A program made the translations under genes and the position numbers. This document shows positions 7,227 through 16,977 of a stretch of 64,000 bases of DNA, piece by piece. Numbering within the stretch: the stretch's first letter is position 1; the number at the start of each line of letters is the position of its first letter. Source of the stretch: Pseudoalteromonas rubra (GTDB taxonomy: Bacteria > Pseudomonadota > Gammaproteobacteria > Enterobacterales > Alteromonadaceae); NCBI RefSeq assembly GCF_005886805.2, contig NZ_CP045429.1, positions 3,566,501 to 3,630,500 on the forward strand. Direction: 5' to 3'. The notes under the pieces were generated by a model. The model was not told where the DNA came from. It ran no database searches and saw nothing but the letters and a program-made list of their open reading frames with translations.

Positions 7227-9710
7227 ATGATAGTTCGACTCAAGACTTTGCTGTGCGGGGTTATATTAAGCCTGCTCATGCTATCTGCCGAGATCGCCAG
7301 AGCGAAAGACCATGCAGCCATTTTGATGCCTGTGCCCACTTCACTGGTACAGCCAGGACAATCGCTTACGATAGATCGTCCGCTGATATTGTCGCTCACC
7401 GGTCTGTCTTCGCAGCGCAGTGCCTTTGTAAAGACTTACTATCAACAACAGTTCTCTGATTTTGGCTACCAGGTTACGTCTGTCACCTCTGGATCAGCAC
7501 TCCCCATCAATGTCATTGTGCAAACTCCGCAAACCGGTACCAGTCAATATCCCCAGCTCAACCACAATGAAGACTATCAATTGCGTATCAACCACACAGG
7601 TATTGATATCAGTGCCGCCTCTGATTTTGGCGCGCTGCAGGCACTGGCAACCCTCAGTCAGTTACTCTATTTTGCCCGTGACAGCCGCGAGCTGGCCCTG
7701 CTACAAATAGACGATAGCCCCCGTTTTCCCTGGCGTGGACTGCTGCTCGACAGCGTCCGCCATTTTCTTTCTATTCCGGCGATTGAACGGCAGCTACGCG
7801 GCATGGCTGCCGCCAAGTTGAATGTATTTCACTGGCACCTGACTGATGATCAGGGCTGGAGATATGCCTCAGCAGCTTATCCAAAGTTGCATCAACTCGC
7901 GTCCGATGGCCAGTACTATACGCAGGCCGAAATCAAACACATCGTTGAGTACGCCAGCAACCTTGGGATCCGTGTAGTGCCAGAGTTTGATGTCCCCGGT
8001 CACGCCTCTGCCATTGCGGTTGCCTATCCTGAACTGATGACACAGGTGAAGCCCTATCAGATGGAAGATGGCTGGGGTATATTTGAGCCTTTGTTAGACC
8101 CCAGTAAGCCTGAGGTGTATGTCTTCATTGATGCAATCGTTGCAGAGCTGGCTGAACTCTTCCCGGACCCCTACTTGCATATTGGCGGCGATGAAGTACA
8201 CCCAAAACAGTGGCAAGACAGCAAGCGGGTCCAGGCGTATATGCGCACACATAAACTCAACACTTCCGCCGACCTGCAAGCGCATTTCAACACCAAAGTG
8301 CAGGCTATCTTACGCCGGCATAACAAAAAAATGATGGGCTGGGACGAAATATTTCATCCCGCCCTGGACAAAGATGTGATGATCCAGTCCTGGCGTGGTA
8401 AAGCAAGCCTGAGTCAGATTGCCGCACAGGGATACCCGGCGTTGTTATCCGCGGGATTTTACATCGATCAGCCTCAGCCGACTGCTTACCACTATCGCAA
8501 TGAGCCGTTTGATACCGATCTGCACACAGCACATCCGCTCAACGACAACGAAGTCATTCAGGCCTGGGACTTCACCATGCCCAGACTCAAAGGCAGTGCC
8601 GTGCGTGGTAAACTGGTGCTGGTGTCCTCTCAGCAAACACTGAATCATGTATACCTACAACTCAATGATCGTCCCTTTAAACAAGCCCGTCTGGATAGCC
8701 GGCTAGTCCCGCTCGGAGCGGGCTTATCACGACTCAACGCCACCATCGATAGCTGGATGGGTCCAACCCGTGCGGAACTCACACTGAACCCGAGATCAGG
8801 ATTATCTGGTCGGATCCTGATCGGCAACGCTGTCTATCCGGTAACGGGAAAGTTAGATACACACTTTACCCAGGCAGACTTTACCAATATGCCTTTCCAG
8901 AGCGCGATGAGCGCCCAGGCACAAGGTAATATTCTGGGTGGAGAAGCAACCCTCTGGAGTGAACTGGTTACCGAACAAAACCTGGATGTGCGCAGCTGGC
9001 CACGTCTGTTTGCTATCGCAGAGCGCCTATGGTCTCCACGTCTGCACACCGACTCCGAAAACATGTACCACAGATTGTTGTCCATCTCTGACTTTGCCGA
9101 TGCCATCGGCCTGCATCATCAAAAGCAGTTCAGACAGGGGCTCAAAAGACTACTGGCCAAACACGATAGTCCTCACAGCCTGGCTTTGCTGATGCGCTTT
9201 GCGGAGCAGCTTGAACCAGCCAGCTACTACACACGTCATCATATTAAGTATCAGCAAGGCTTGTATCACCAAAACGCACCATTAACACATTTAGTCGACT
9301 TTCTGCCGGTAGAAAGCCCGGCTCTGATCCGGCTCTATCAACAACTAACACAATTCAGACAGGGCGACAGCAATGCATTGCAACACATCACCGAGACGCT
9401 AATAGCCTGGCAAGCAGACTATCAACTGCTTGCGTCTTTGCTCAGCAGCACGCCAGCTCTGAAGGCGCTCTCCAAAGTGCTGGAGCAGGCCAGCGACATC
9501 AATAAAATTAGTCTTTCAGTACTACGCAGTTGTAAAGCTGGTACGTCAATATCAGCCACCAGGGTTGAGCAATTGTCGACGCAATTGCGTGACATTCAAA
9601 GTCAAGCCTCGGAGATTGTCGTGGCGGCTGGGTTGTTCAGCGAGCATTTATTGGCAACTTGCCAGGGCCCAGTCCGAACTGAAATAGCAACGATTGATAG
9701 CCTTCATTAA
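7227..9710 (+). CDS. Glycoside hydrolase family 20 beta-N-acetylhexosaminidase, exported, with an inserted domain
   Basis: An exported enzyme of about 827 residues that removes terminal N-acetylglucosamine (or N-acetylgalactosamine), probably from chitin oligomers. The start at 7227 is preferred to ATG 7218 because AGGGA lies 10 bp before it. After the signal peptide comes an N-terminal GH20b-type domain, then the TIM barrel with FHWHLTDDQGWR and the catalytic pair in GGDEVHP near residue 322. Between the barrel tyrosine region (FYIDQPQP) and the closing LGGEATLWSE there is an inserted beta-rich stretch of about 110 residues. A helical tail of about 200 residues ends the protein. Its last 4 bp overlap the convergent LysR gene. 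Confidence 0.9.
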   Translation: MIVRLKTLLCGVILSLLMLSAEIARAKDHAAILMPVPTSLVQPGQSLTIDRPLILSLTGLSSQRSAFVKTYYQQQFSDFGYQVTSVTSGSALPINVIVQTPQTGTSQYPQLNHNEDYQLRINHTGIDISAASDFGALQALATLSQLLYFARDSRELALLQIDDSPRFPWRGLLLDSVRHFLSIPAIERQLRGMAAAKLNVFHWHLTDDQGWRYASAAYPKLHQLASDGQYYTQAEIKHIVEYASNLGIRVVPEFDVPGHASAIAVAYPELMTQVKPYQMEDGWGIFEPLLDPSKPEVYVFIDAIVAELAELFPDPYLHIGGDEVHPKQWQDSKRVQAYMRTHKLNTSADLQAHFNTKVQAILRRHNKKMMGWDEIFHPALDKDVMIQSWRGKASLSQIAAQGYPALLSAGFYIDQPQPTAYHYRNEPFDTDLHTAHPLNDNEVIQAWDFTMPRLKGSAVRGKLVLVSSQQTLNHVYLQLNDRPFKQARLDSRLVPLGAGLSRLNATIDSWMGPTRAELTLNPRSGLSGRILIGNAVYPVTGKLDTHFTQADFTNMPFQSAMSAQAQGNILGGEATLWSELVTEQNLDVRSWPRLFAIAERLWSPRLHTDSENMYHRLLSISDFADAIGLHHQKQFRQGLKRLLAKHDSPHSLALLMRFAEQLEPASYYTRHHIKYQQGLYHQNAPLTHLVDFLPVESPALIRLYQQLTQFRQGDSNALQHITETLIAWQADYQLLASLLSSTPALKALSKVLEQASDINKISLSVLRSCKAGTSISATRVEQLSTQLRDIQSQASEIVVAAGLFSEHLLATCQGPVRTEIATIDSLH

Positions 9711-10645
9711 GGCTCTATCAGATCATCTGGTGCAGTTAATACTGTCTGTACCAGCGCTCTGAGCCAGGCATTTTTGTCATCACCCGTTCGCTTACTCAAC
9801 CACAACATTGCAATATCAAAATCCGGCACACGCAGCGGCGGCTCAAAGTATGTCAGCCCGGCATCCTCACACGCCAACTGAGCCATTTTTAGCGGTACAA
9901 TGGCCACCAAGCGTCGTTGGCTGAGCAAGCGCTGTATGGTCAGGAAATTGCGACTGGCCACCGTCACCCGGCGTGTCAAGCCAGCCCTGGCAAGCAACTG
10001 ATCGACCTGAGTTGTTAAGCGGCCATCCGGGCTCACGAGGGCATGCTCCGTCTGTGCAAAAGTAGTCATGCACATGGGTAGCTCTGTGGTAAATACAGCC
10101 GGATCCACCAGACAAACGTGACGCTCGGTGTACAGAACCTGACTGCTAAATGCCTGATCTGGTTCAGTGATACTGCCAATGACCAGATCCAGTTTTTCCT
10201 GTTCGGTCAGTGTCATGTAGTTACTACGATTCACGTTTACAAAACTTACTTGTGCATGAGGCGCGGCGGTGCGAATACGGTCGTATATCACAGGCGCAAA
10301 ATTCAGCTCTGCATAATCCGTCAGACCAATGCGACATACGCCTTCATACTGCTCCGGAACAAAGTATTTTTTGTGCAGCAAGCCATCCGACACCGTATCC
10401 AGCAGCTGCTCAATTAAAGGCGCTATCTGATGCGCGTACTCTGTCGGCTCCATGGTATGCCCTTTACGCTCAAACAACTCGTCATCCAGAAGGCGTCTAA
10501 GCCGTGCCAGAGCATGGCTCATCGCTGACTGGCTGACACAACCCTGCTCAGCCGCCATACTGACACTGCGGCAGCGGTATAAATAAGCGAAGGCAACCAG
10601 TAAGTTCAAGTCTACCTGCCGCCATGGCACATCACTAAAGCTCAC
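9707..10645 (-). CDS. LysR-family transcriptional regulator
   Basis: A 312-residue LysR-type regulator. The N-terminal winged helix-turn-helix is clear (VDLNLLVAFAYLYRCRSVSM, SQSAMSHALARLRRLLDDELFER), followed by a two-lobed effector domain from about residue 90. It is divergent from the chromate transporter gene with a shared 103-bp promoter region, the usual arrangement for a LysR regulator and its target. The inducer is unknown; a role in chromate or sulfate-related control is inference from position only. Confidence 0.88.
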   Translation of the reverse strand: MSFSDVPWRQVDLNLLVAFAYLYRCRSVSMAAEQGCVSQSAMSHALARLRRLLDDELFERKGHTMEPTEYAHQIAPLIEQLLDTVSDGLLHKKYFVPEQYEGVCRIGLTDYAELNFAPVIYDRIRTAAPHAQVSFVNVNRSNYMTLTEQEKLDLVIGSITEPDQAFSSQVLYTERHVCLVDPAVFTTELPMCMTTFAQTEHALVSPDGRLTTQVDQLLARAGLTRRVTVASRNFLTIQRLLSQRRLVAIVPLKMAQLACEDAGLTYFEPPLRVPDFDIAMLWLSKRTGDDKNAWLRALVQTVLTAPDDLIEP

Positions 10646-10665
10646 AGCTCAATCCCATATTATTC

Positions 10666-10685
10666 ATAGTTAAAATCAAAACTAT
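10666..10685. promoter_or_regulatory. Candidate LysR-type operator between the regulator and chrA
   Basis: ATAGTT and AACTAT form an inverted repeat with an 8-bp spacer inside an AT-rich stretch midway between the divergent genes. The interrupted dyad fits the general T-N11-A pattern of LysR recognition sites. Binding is not shown. Confidence 0.4.
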
Positions 10686-10748
10686 TAATTTGAATCATTC
10701 TACGTCATTTTTTACTCTAGCGGCAATTGTGATAACAGAGCGCGCATT

Positions 10749-11897
10749 ATGTTTGCTATTTTTAAGACCTTCTTTTTACTCGGCTGGATAAGCTTTGGTG
10801 GTCCGGCAGCACACATAGGTTACTTCCGCCAAACCTTTGTGGAAAAACGCAAGTGGCTGGATGACGCCGATTATGCTCAGCTGGTTGCGCTGAGTCAGTT
10901 TTTGCCCGGCCCCGGATCAAGCCAGGTCGGATTCGCTCTGGGCTACAAACGCGGTGGACTAAGTGGTGGCTGCGCGGCCTTCATCGGCTTTACGCTTCCG
11001 TCAGTCATTATCATGGTGCTGATGGCGCTCATGGCCAGCCAGGTGACCGACACCAGTGTGTTTCAAAACCTGGTGCACGGGCTTAAGCTGCTTGCCATTG
11101 TGGTTGTCGCCGACGCCGCCAGGGGGATGTACAAGAACTTTTGTAAAAGCTCCCTCACTGTCGGTGTGTGTGTTATCACGGCCATCGCCCTGCTGTTACT
11201 CCCGGGTCTCTTTACGCAAATGGCGGTGCTGTTGCTGGCAGCCCTGATCGGCGTCTTTTACCTGCGCGGTAGTGCCCAAAAGGTGCACTCTAGTGCCACT
11301 TTCAAAGCAAGCTGGTTGCCTTTGGTGGTGTTTGCGGGCTTATTTATTGGTCTGCCTTTTGTCGCCCACCTGAGTCCCTCAGCAGCCCTGTTTAATGATT
11401 TTTACCAAGCTGGCAGCCTGGTGTTTGGCGGCGGTCACGTGGTGCTGCCACTACTGCAAAACATTGTCGGTGACATCCTCAGCCAGGATACCTTTTTGAC
11501 AGGATATGCCGCTGCACAGGCAGTGCCCGGCCCAATGTTTACGGTTGCCACTTATCTTGGCTACGCATTAATGCCAGCAAATCCCGTCACAGGCGCATTG
11601 GTGGCAACTTTAGCTGTGTTTCTGCCTGGCTTTTTGTTACTACTGGGCGTGCTCAAGAACTGGCAACAACTCGCTAACCGACCCGCAGTGGCAGGCGCGC
11701 TGAGTGGTGTCAATGCTGCTGTGGTTGGCTTACTGGTGGCTGCACTGTATCAACCCGTCTTTACCAGTGCAGTAACTTCAGCACAGGATATTGCTCTGAT
11801 CCTGGTCGGCTTTTATCTGTTAAAACACCTCAAGCTGCATATCGTTTGGCTGGTCATCACCTTTATGGTGGCCGGAGTCGCTCAGGGATTTCTCTGA
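10749..11897 (+). CDS. chrA: Chromate transporter ChrA
   Basis: A 382-residue polytopic membrane protein with the two homologous halves of the long-chain ChrA (CHR) family, about ten to twelve membrane segments in all. The N-terminal signature is clear: FLLGWISFGGPAAHIGYFRQ, WLDDADYAQLVALSQFLPGP and SSQVGFALGYKRGG. The second half repeats the pattern (FGGGHVVLPLLQ, AAQAVPGPMFTVATYLG). The family expels chromate from the cytoplasm by proton-driven transport. It is divergent from a LysR gene that probably regulates it; chrB and chrF are absent. Confidence 0.93.
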   Translation: MFAIFKTFFLLGWISFGGPAAHIGYFRQTFVEKRKWLDDADYAQLVALSQFLPGPGSSQVGFALGYKRGGLSGGCAAFIGFTLPSVIIMVLMALMASQVTDTSVFQNLVHGLKLLAIVVVADAARGMYKNFCKSSLTVGVCVITAIALLLLPGLFTQMAVLLLAALIGVFYLRGSAQKVHSSATFKASWLPLVVFAGLFIGLPFVAHLSPSAALFNDFYQAGSLVFGGGHVVLPLLQNIVGDILSQDTFLTGYAAAQAVPGPMFTVATYLGYALMPANPVTGALVATLAVFLPGFLLLLGVLKNWQQLANRPAVAGALSGVNAAVVGLLVAALYQPVFTSAVTSAQDIALILVGFYLLKHLKLHIVWLVITFMVAGVAQGFL

Positions 11898-12061
11898 TAC
11901 CATTCAACGCGGTGGTCTGTGGGCCACCCCCTTTCGCCTATTACTCAATCTTGGCAAGATCACCCTCTTCAGGTTGAACTATCTCGTATCTGCAACTAGT
12001 TTTTAAACGCATAATTGTAAATGCTCTGTGACTCTCTCAATTATTTTACCGAGGTAGGTGT

Positions 12062-12895
12062 ATGGAAAGCTTCTTAGAAAAAATCGATATCAATCAATAT
12101 TTACCTGTCGCCGTTGACTGGGCAACCAATCTGGTACTGGCATTATTAATACTGATCATTGGCATCTGGCTGGCGGGCAAGGCTTATAAAGCGGTTGTCT
12201 CTGTGGCGAATCGCTATGACAAGCTCGATGATACTTTATTTAAATTTTTTGGCAGTGTTGCCAAGTACACTGTGTTGGCCTTTGTCGGCATCGCAGTGCT
12301 CAATCGGTTTGGTGTACAAACCGCCTCGATCATTGCTTTGCTCGGTGCCGCAGGACTTGCGGTAGGGCTGGCACTGCAAGGCACCCTATCCAACCTTGCG
12401 GCGGGCGTCATGCTGTTAATTTTCCGCCCCTACAAAGTCAACGACTTTATCGACACAGCAGGGCAATTTGGCAAAGTGACTGAAATTGATATGTTTACGA
12501 CCATATTGCAAACCTTCGACAACCAACAAATCGTGATCCCCAACAGCCATATCTGGGGCAGTAAAATCGTTAATCACTCACATCATGCAATTCGCGGTGT
12601 CGATATGCGTTTTGGCGTTGCTTACAGTGAAAACACGGATGAGGCCAGGGCTGTGATCCAATCCGTGTTGCAGGCACACCCCCATATTTTGTCGGATCCG
12701 GCTCCGTTTGTAGAGGTGGAGTCGCTCAATAACAGCTCAGTGGACTTTTTAGTCAGACCATTTTGCGACGGCGCACATTATTTTGATGTGCTTTACTCCG
12801 TGCCTGAGCAAGTGAAAAAAGCCCTCGATGAAGCCAATATAGAGATCCCCTTCCCTCATCGTAAAGTAATTCTGGTCAACGAAAGCGACGCCTGA
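12062..12895 (+). CDS. mscS: Small-conductance mechanosensitive channel MscS
   Basis: A 277-residue protein, close to the 286 of E. coli MscS. Two N-terminal membrane helices precede the pore helix TM3, which shows the glycine/alanine packing pattern in LLGAAGLAVGLALQGTLSNLAAGVML. The beta domain follows (FIDTAGQFGKVTEIDMFTT, IVIPNSHIWGSKIVNHS) and then the C-terminal alpha/beta domain. The homoheptamer opens under membrane tension and releases solutes during hypo-osmotic shock. Good ribosome site GAGGTAGG. It is a single-gene unit. Confidence 0.95.
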   Translation: MESFLEKIDINQYLPVAVDWATNLVLALLILIIGIWLAGKAYKAVVSVANRYDKLDDTLFKFFGSVAKYTVLAFVGIAVLNRFGVQTASIIALLGAAGLAVGLALQGTLSNLAAGVMLLIFRPYKVNDFIDTAGQFGKVTEIDMFTTILQTFDNQQIVIPNSHIWGSKIVNHSHHAIRGVDMRFGVAYSENTDEARAVIQSVLQAHPHILSDPAPFVEVESLNNSSVDFLVRPFCDGAHYFDVLYSVPEQVKKALDEANIEIPFPHRKVILVNESDA

Positions 12896-12906
12896 CTTTG
12901 CTAAGT

Positions 12907-12936
12907 ATGGATCAGCCTGTTGACGGGCTGCTCCAT
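12907..12936 (+). terminator. Imperfect hairpin after mscS
   Basis: ATGGATCAGCCTG and CGGGCTGCTCCAT pair at 11 of 13 positions across a 4-nt loop, 11 bp after the mscS stop. No T run follows, so this is only a possible terminator. Confidence 0.45.
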
Positions 12937-13026
12937 ATACAACCGTATCTCACTCACAAACTTGGGGGCCCTGTTATTCCTTGTCTATAGTGTGTATAGA
13001 TAATCCACTACATACTAGGATGTGAT

Positions 13027-15747
13027 ATGGCGCTCTTCGGCTTTTCAAGAACAAAAACAACAGAACCACAAATCACCCTACCGCAAACATTGCCTTGGCT
13101 AAAGCTCGACCGACACGGTAATATTCTCGCCACCAGCGAGGCTTTTAATACCGCACTGGCATTTTCGAGCAGCGCCCCACCCAAGACATTGTCAGCACTG
13201 TGCAATCATCACAGCGACTACCAGACGTTACATAACGCGCTGCAAAAACGTCAACATAGCAGCGCGCAAGTCTGCACCATGCACAATGTCGAGGGCACAG
13301 AGTTTCACGTCTCAGTACAATTGTGTCCGCTGGATGAATCACACAGCTTTGCCGTGATCCACGATGTGACAGCGCAGTATCAACCTTTGGTGGACGCCTC
13401 CTCAGCCACACAGGCCTTGTCAAACGCGCAAGCCTGGGCAGAGCTGGACCTGCGAGGCACGGTATTGAATGCCAACGAGCATTTCCTATCCCTGGTGGAT
13501 GCCACAAGACAGCAGTTGGTTAATCAGCACTATCAGCAATTTGTGGTCAATGAACAGCTCAATGCCGCTTGCTGGGAAGCGCTTTGTGAAGGCCAGACGC
13601 TTGAGTGTGACCTAAAATGGCAAACTTCGGAGCAAACATTTGCCTGGCTGCATGCCAAACTGGTTCCGGTGCCGGATCCACACCAACGCACAGCGAAAGT
13701 CTTGTTGTTAGCCAGCGATATCTCTAAGCAAAAACATATGACAATCAATCTCAACAGTCAGATTGACGGGATCCGCAATGCCCAGGCAGTTATCGAGTTT
13801 ACCCTCGATGGCACGATAGTAACGGCCAATCAAAATTTTCTTGATGTGATGGGTTATCAGCTTGAAGAGATCCAGGGTCAGCACCATCGCCTGTTTGTCA
13901 CTACAAAAGAAGCTGCCAGTGATGAGTATGCGGCATTCTGGCGGGCTTTAGGCCGAGGTGAGCTTCAATCTGGCGAGTTTAAACGGGTCAACAAACACGG
14001 GGAAGCGGTCTGGATCCAGGCGCACTATACCCCCTTGTATGACGAGAATGGTCGGCTCTGGAAAATCATGAAGTTCGCCTCTGACATAACCGCAGATAAA
14101 CTGAATGCCTTTGAGGCACAAGGACAAATCGAGGCAATCAATCGCTCTCAGGCGGTGATCCAATTCAATTTAGACGGGACCATTTTAGACGCCAACGACA
14201 ACTTTTTGAGTGCCATGGGTTATAGCAAAGAGGAAATCATCGGTCAGCACCACAGGCTGTTTGTTGAGCCCAAATATGCTCAAAGTGAGGAATATCAGCA
14301 GTTTTGGCAAGATCTGAAGAATGGCCATTTCCATTCCGGTGAATTTTTTCGACTAGGCAAACATGCTAAACCTATCTGGATCAGTGCAACTTATAACCTG
14401 ATCCGTGATGATGAGGGCAACCCGCTGAAAGTGGTTAAATACGCCATGGATATTACTCATCAGAAGCAAATCACAGCGGATCTGGAAGGGCAAGTACAGG
14501 CCATTCATAAATCTCAGGCGGTCATTGAGTTTGAAATGGACGGCACCATACTGTGGGCCAATGACCTGTTTTTAGCAACAATGGGCTATACACTCGACGA
14601 AGTCAAAGGCCAGCATCATCGCATGTTTGCCACCCCGGAGCAGGCTCAGAGCAACGAATATCAACAATTCTGGGCACAGCTCAATCGTGGCGAATTTGAC
14701 TCGGGGCAGTATATGCGGATAGCCAAAAATGGCCAGGAAATCTGGATCCAGGCAACCTATAACCCAATCCTGGATCAACATGGCCGCCCAGTCAAAGTGG
14801 TGAAATATGCCACAGACATCACCGCGCAAAAGCAGGCTGTGCAACATATCAAAAACGCCATTTTTGCACTTGAGCAAGGCGATTTAACCCACCGGATCAC
14901 CGCTGAACTGGGAGAGGACTTCTCAGTGCTGACGCAGGCAATGAATGGTCTGTTCGACAAGCTCAGCGAGCTGGTGCAGACCATCAATAACGGGGCAGCT
15001 CAGGTGTTTGATATCGCCCGACAAATCGCCTCCAATAATGAAGAGCTCAATAGCCGGGTAGAAAGTCAGGCAGCCAGTTTGGAAGAAACCGCCGCCACAA
15101 TGGAGCAACTTACAGCGACGGTGAAAAATAATGCGATCAGCGCAACCACAGCGTCGGAACGGGCAGCCGTTGTCCGTGAAAAAGCACTCAGTGGTAAACA
15201 AACCATTGAAGATGCCATCAATGCGGTTGGTAATATTGAAAGCTATAGCCGAAAAATCTCCGACATCGTTGGCGTGATTGATGAAATTGCCTTTCAAACT
15301 AACCTGCTGGCACTCAATGCCTCGGTTGAGGCCGCCAGAGCGGGCGAAGCTGGCAGAGGGTTTGCCGTGGTTGCCAGTGAAGTGCGTAACCTGGCACAAC
15401 GCAGTGCCAGCGCAGCCAAAGAAATTAAAGCGCTCATCAAAAACAGTGTTGACGCCGTCACCGAAGGCAGCAAGTTGGTTTATGATTCTGGCACGACTTT
15501 CGATGAGTTGACTCAGTCAATTGCGCAAGTCAGTGACATGGTCTCGAACATTGACGATGCCAGTAAAGAGCAAGCATCTGGTATCGCCGCGGTATGCTCT
15601 ACCATTGCACAAATGGATGGCATTACTCAACAAAATGTCTCCCTGGTCGAAACCACGTCAAAATCGGGCAAAACCATGGAGAGTCAGGCCCGGGTGCTGA
15701 CCGATCAGGTTGCCTTTTTCAATCTGGAAGACAGCCGCTTATCTTAG
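13027..15747 (+). CDS. Soluble methyl-accepting chemotaxis protein with five PAS-like domains
   Basis: A 906-residue chemoreceptor with no membrane segment. The N-terminal 230 residues hold two diverged PAS-like units (LPWLKLDRHGNILATSEAF; AELDLRGTVLNANEHFLSL). Three very similar PAS domains follow, each of about 122 residues, recognisable by DGTI..AN..FL..MGY and GQHHR(L/M)F. Each is followed by a PAC-like segment with (V/I)WIQA.Y and KVVKYA.DIT. The C-terminal signalling hairpin has the invariant tip EIAFQTNLLALNASVEAARA. PAS domains in such receptors bind heme or flavin or sense redox; BdlA-type receptors are the closest plan I know. No CheW/CheA genes are near. Confidence 0.92.
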   Translation: MALFGFSRTKTTEPQITLPQTLPWLKLDRHGNILATSEAFNTALAFSSSAPPKTLSALCNHHSDYQTLHNALQKRQHSSAQVCTMHNVEGTEFHVSVQLCPLDESHSFAVIHDVTAQYQPLVDASSATQALSNAQAWAELDLRGTVLNANEHFLSLVDATRQQLVNQHYQQFVVNEQLNAACWEALCEGQTLECDLKWQTSEQTFAWLHAKLVPVPDPHQRTAKVLLLASDISKQKHMTINLNSQIDGIRNAQAVIEFTLDGTIVTANQNFLDVMGYQLEEIQGQHHRLFVTTKEAASDEYAAFWRALGRGELQSGEFKRVNKHGEAVWIQAHYTPLYDENGRLWKIMKFASDITADKLNAFEAQGQIEAINRSQAVIQFNLDGTILDANDNFLSAMGYSKEEIIGQHHRLFVEPKYAQSEEYQQFWQDLKNGHFHSGEFFRLGKHAKPIWISATYNLIRDDEGNPLKVVKYAMDITHQKQITADLEGQVQAIHKSQAVIEFEMDGTILWANDLFLATMGYTLDEVKGQHHRMFATPEQAQSNEYQQFWAQLNRGEFDSGQYMRIAKNGQEIWIQATYNPILDQHGRPVKVVKYATDITAQKQAVQHIKNAIFALEQGDLTHRITAELGEDFSVLTQAMNGLFDKLSELVQTINNGAAQVFDIARQIASNNEELNSRVESQAASLEETAATMEQLTATVKNNAISATTASERAAVVREKALSGKQTIEDAINAVGNIESYSRKISDIVGVIDEIAFQTNLLALNASVEAARAGEAGRGFAVVASEVRNLAQRSASAAKEIKALIKNSVDAVTEGSKLVYDSGTTFDELTQSIAQVSDMVSNIDDASKEQASGIAAVCSTIAQMDGITQQNVSLVETTSKSGKTMESQARVLTDQVAFFNLEDSRLS

Positions 15748-15754
15748 CGGCTGT
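15731..15754. terminator. Bidirectional hairpin holding the stop codons of two convergent genes
   Basis: ACAGCCGC (15731-15738) and GCGGCTGT (15747-15754) form a perfect 8-bp stem around an 8-nt loop. The loop carries the TAG of the chemoreceptor gene and, on the other strand, the TAA of the convergent membrane-protein gene. It is placed to act as a shared terminator, though it lacks a long T run. Confidence 0.55.
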
Positions 15755-16829
15755 TCGGTTGATACTCACGAATAAAACTGTATTCAAATTTGCCCGTATT
15801 AAGATCAGCGCAAACGGGCTCAAAACCGTAGCTGCGAATGCTGTCAATTTCTGCGCTGATGGGAGACTCATCGGTCAGCTGAGCCAAGCCATTAATTAGC
15901 ATCAATGCCTGGTTTTTATCATAGCGACAACCAAACTCAATGGTTTTAAACAGCTTAGCATAGTCATCACCAAGCTCTGCCGCCTGCTCAATTTGCTGAC
16001 TTCCCTGACTCCCCCCGTTGATGATGCCGAGAATGAACAAAGCACGGGGTTCAGCCCTTTGCTCCATCAAATGGCTCAGGATGGTTTTCGCTTTGAACTC
16101 AGAGTGCACAAACTGGCCCTTATTTCTGCCATATTCATCTATCCGATAGCCGCTAAAATAGGCGTAGGCATAATGCAACGCTTGTCTGGTTGAGAGGGCT
16201 TTAAGACCCTGAGGTGTGACGTCAATTTCGTTTTTCTGAGCGCGCAGTGCTCGCTGTTGTTGCTGTTCGTCTAGCTCCTGTGCAATCAATAACTGCTCCG
16301 CTGTCGTGACACCATATATTGCCATCAAGCCAGTGGCCAGCGAGGTAATCAGTAAAACGGGTAACACAATGAACCAACGGTTTTTCAGCTTTTTCCGACT
16401 TGCATGCTGCTGTTTTTCCGCGAGCTCAAAAAAGGCCCGGTGCTCAGAAAATGGTACCTTTTTACGCGCCAAGTACACACTGGACCAAACACCAGTGACA
16501 TATAAAATACCCAATACCATCAGCCAGGTATCGTTACTGACGATTAATTCCAATGCCAGGGCCAGAAAAACCAACCAGGTATGCAGTACAAAGGCGATAA
16601 CACCAAATACTTTCTGATAGCCCCGACCATGAAACCGGATCACTAAGCCGACCAGCACACCACTGACGGTCAGCATCAAGGGACCTAAGTCTGCGTTTAA
16701 TGTAAAAGCACCAAACCAGGCAAATAAAATGGGAAACACCCACAATCCACCAGCAATCGCTGCACCCAGCGCATTTTGCTTATTGAGCCGATGTTCAACT
16801 TTGGCTAGCTCTTCACAAGGAACCTGCAT
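15744..16829 (-). CDS. Hypothetical membrane protein
   Basis: A 361-residue protein I do not recognise. Four hydrophobic segments lie in the first half (about residues 22-45, 48-66, 74-95 and 100-120), followed by a charged stretch and a fifth membrane segment near 150-172. After it comes a glutamine-rich, coiled-coil-like stretch (ELDEQQQQRALRAQKNEID), then a C-terminal soluble region whose ALFILGIINGGSQGSQQIEQAAELGDDYAK looks like Sel1/TPR-type helical repeats. The ribosome site AGGAAAG precedes the ATG. It is convergent with the chemoreceptor gene; no functional link is evident. Confidence 0.65.
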   Translation of the reverse strand: MQVPCEELAKVEHRLNKQNALGAAIAGGLWVFPILFAWFGAFTLNADLGPLMLTVSGVLVGLVIRFHGRGYQKVFGVIAFVLHTWLVFLALALELIVSNDTWLMVLGILYVTGVWSSVYLARKKVPFSEHRAFFELAEKQQHASRKKLKNRWFIVLPVLLITSLATGLMAIYGVTTAEQLLIAQELDEQQQQRALRAQKNEIDVTPQGLKALSTRQALHYAYAYFSGYRIDEYGRNKGQFVHSEFKAKTILSHLMEQRAEPRALFILGIINGGSQGSQQIEQAAELGDDYAKLFKTIEFGCRYDKNQALMLINGLAQLTDESPISAEIDSIRSYGFEPVCADLNTGKFEYSFIREYQPNSR

Positions 16830-16977
16830 CTGACTTTCCTGTTTTTATTGTAGTTTTGTTTTTTATTATACCAATCCGCATAAAGCATTGGCCGGTGTAG
16901 GGGTTTCCCACTGTGGGCCCAGAGGGTGGCAGATGTATACAAATCAAAATGACCCGATACATCTGTTCAGCACACGA

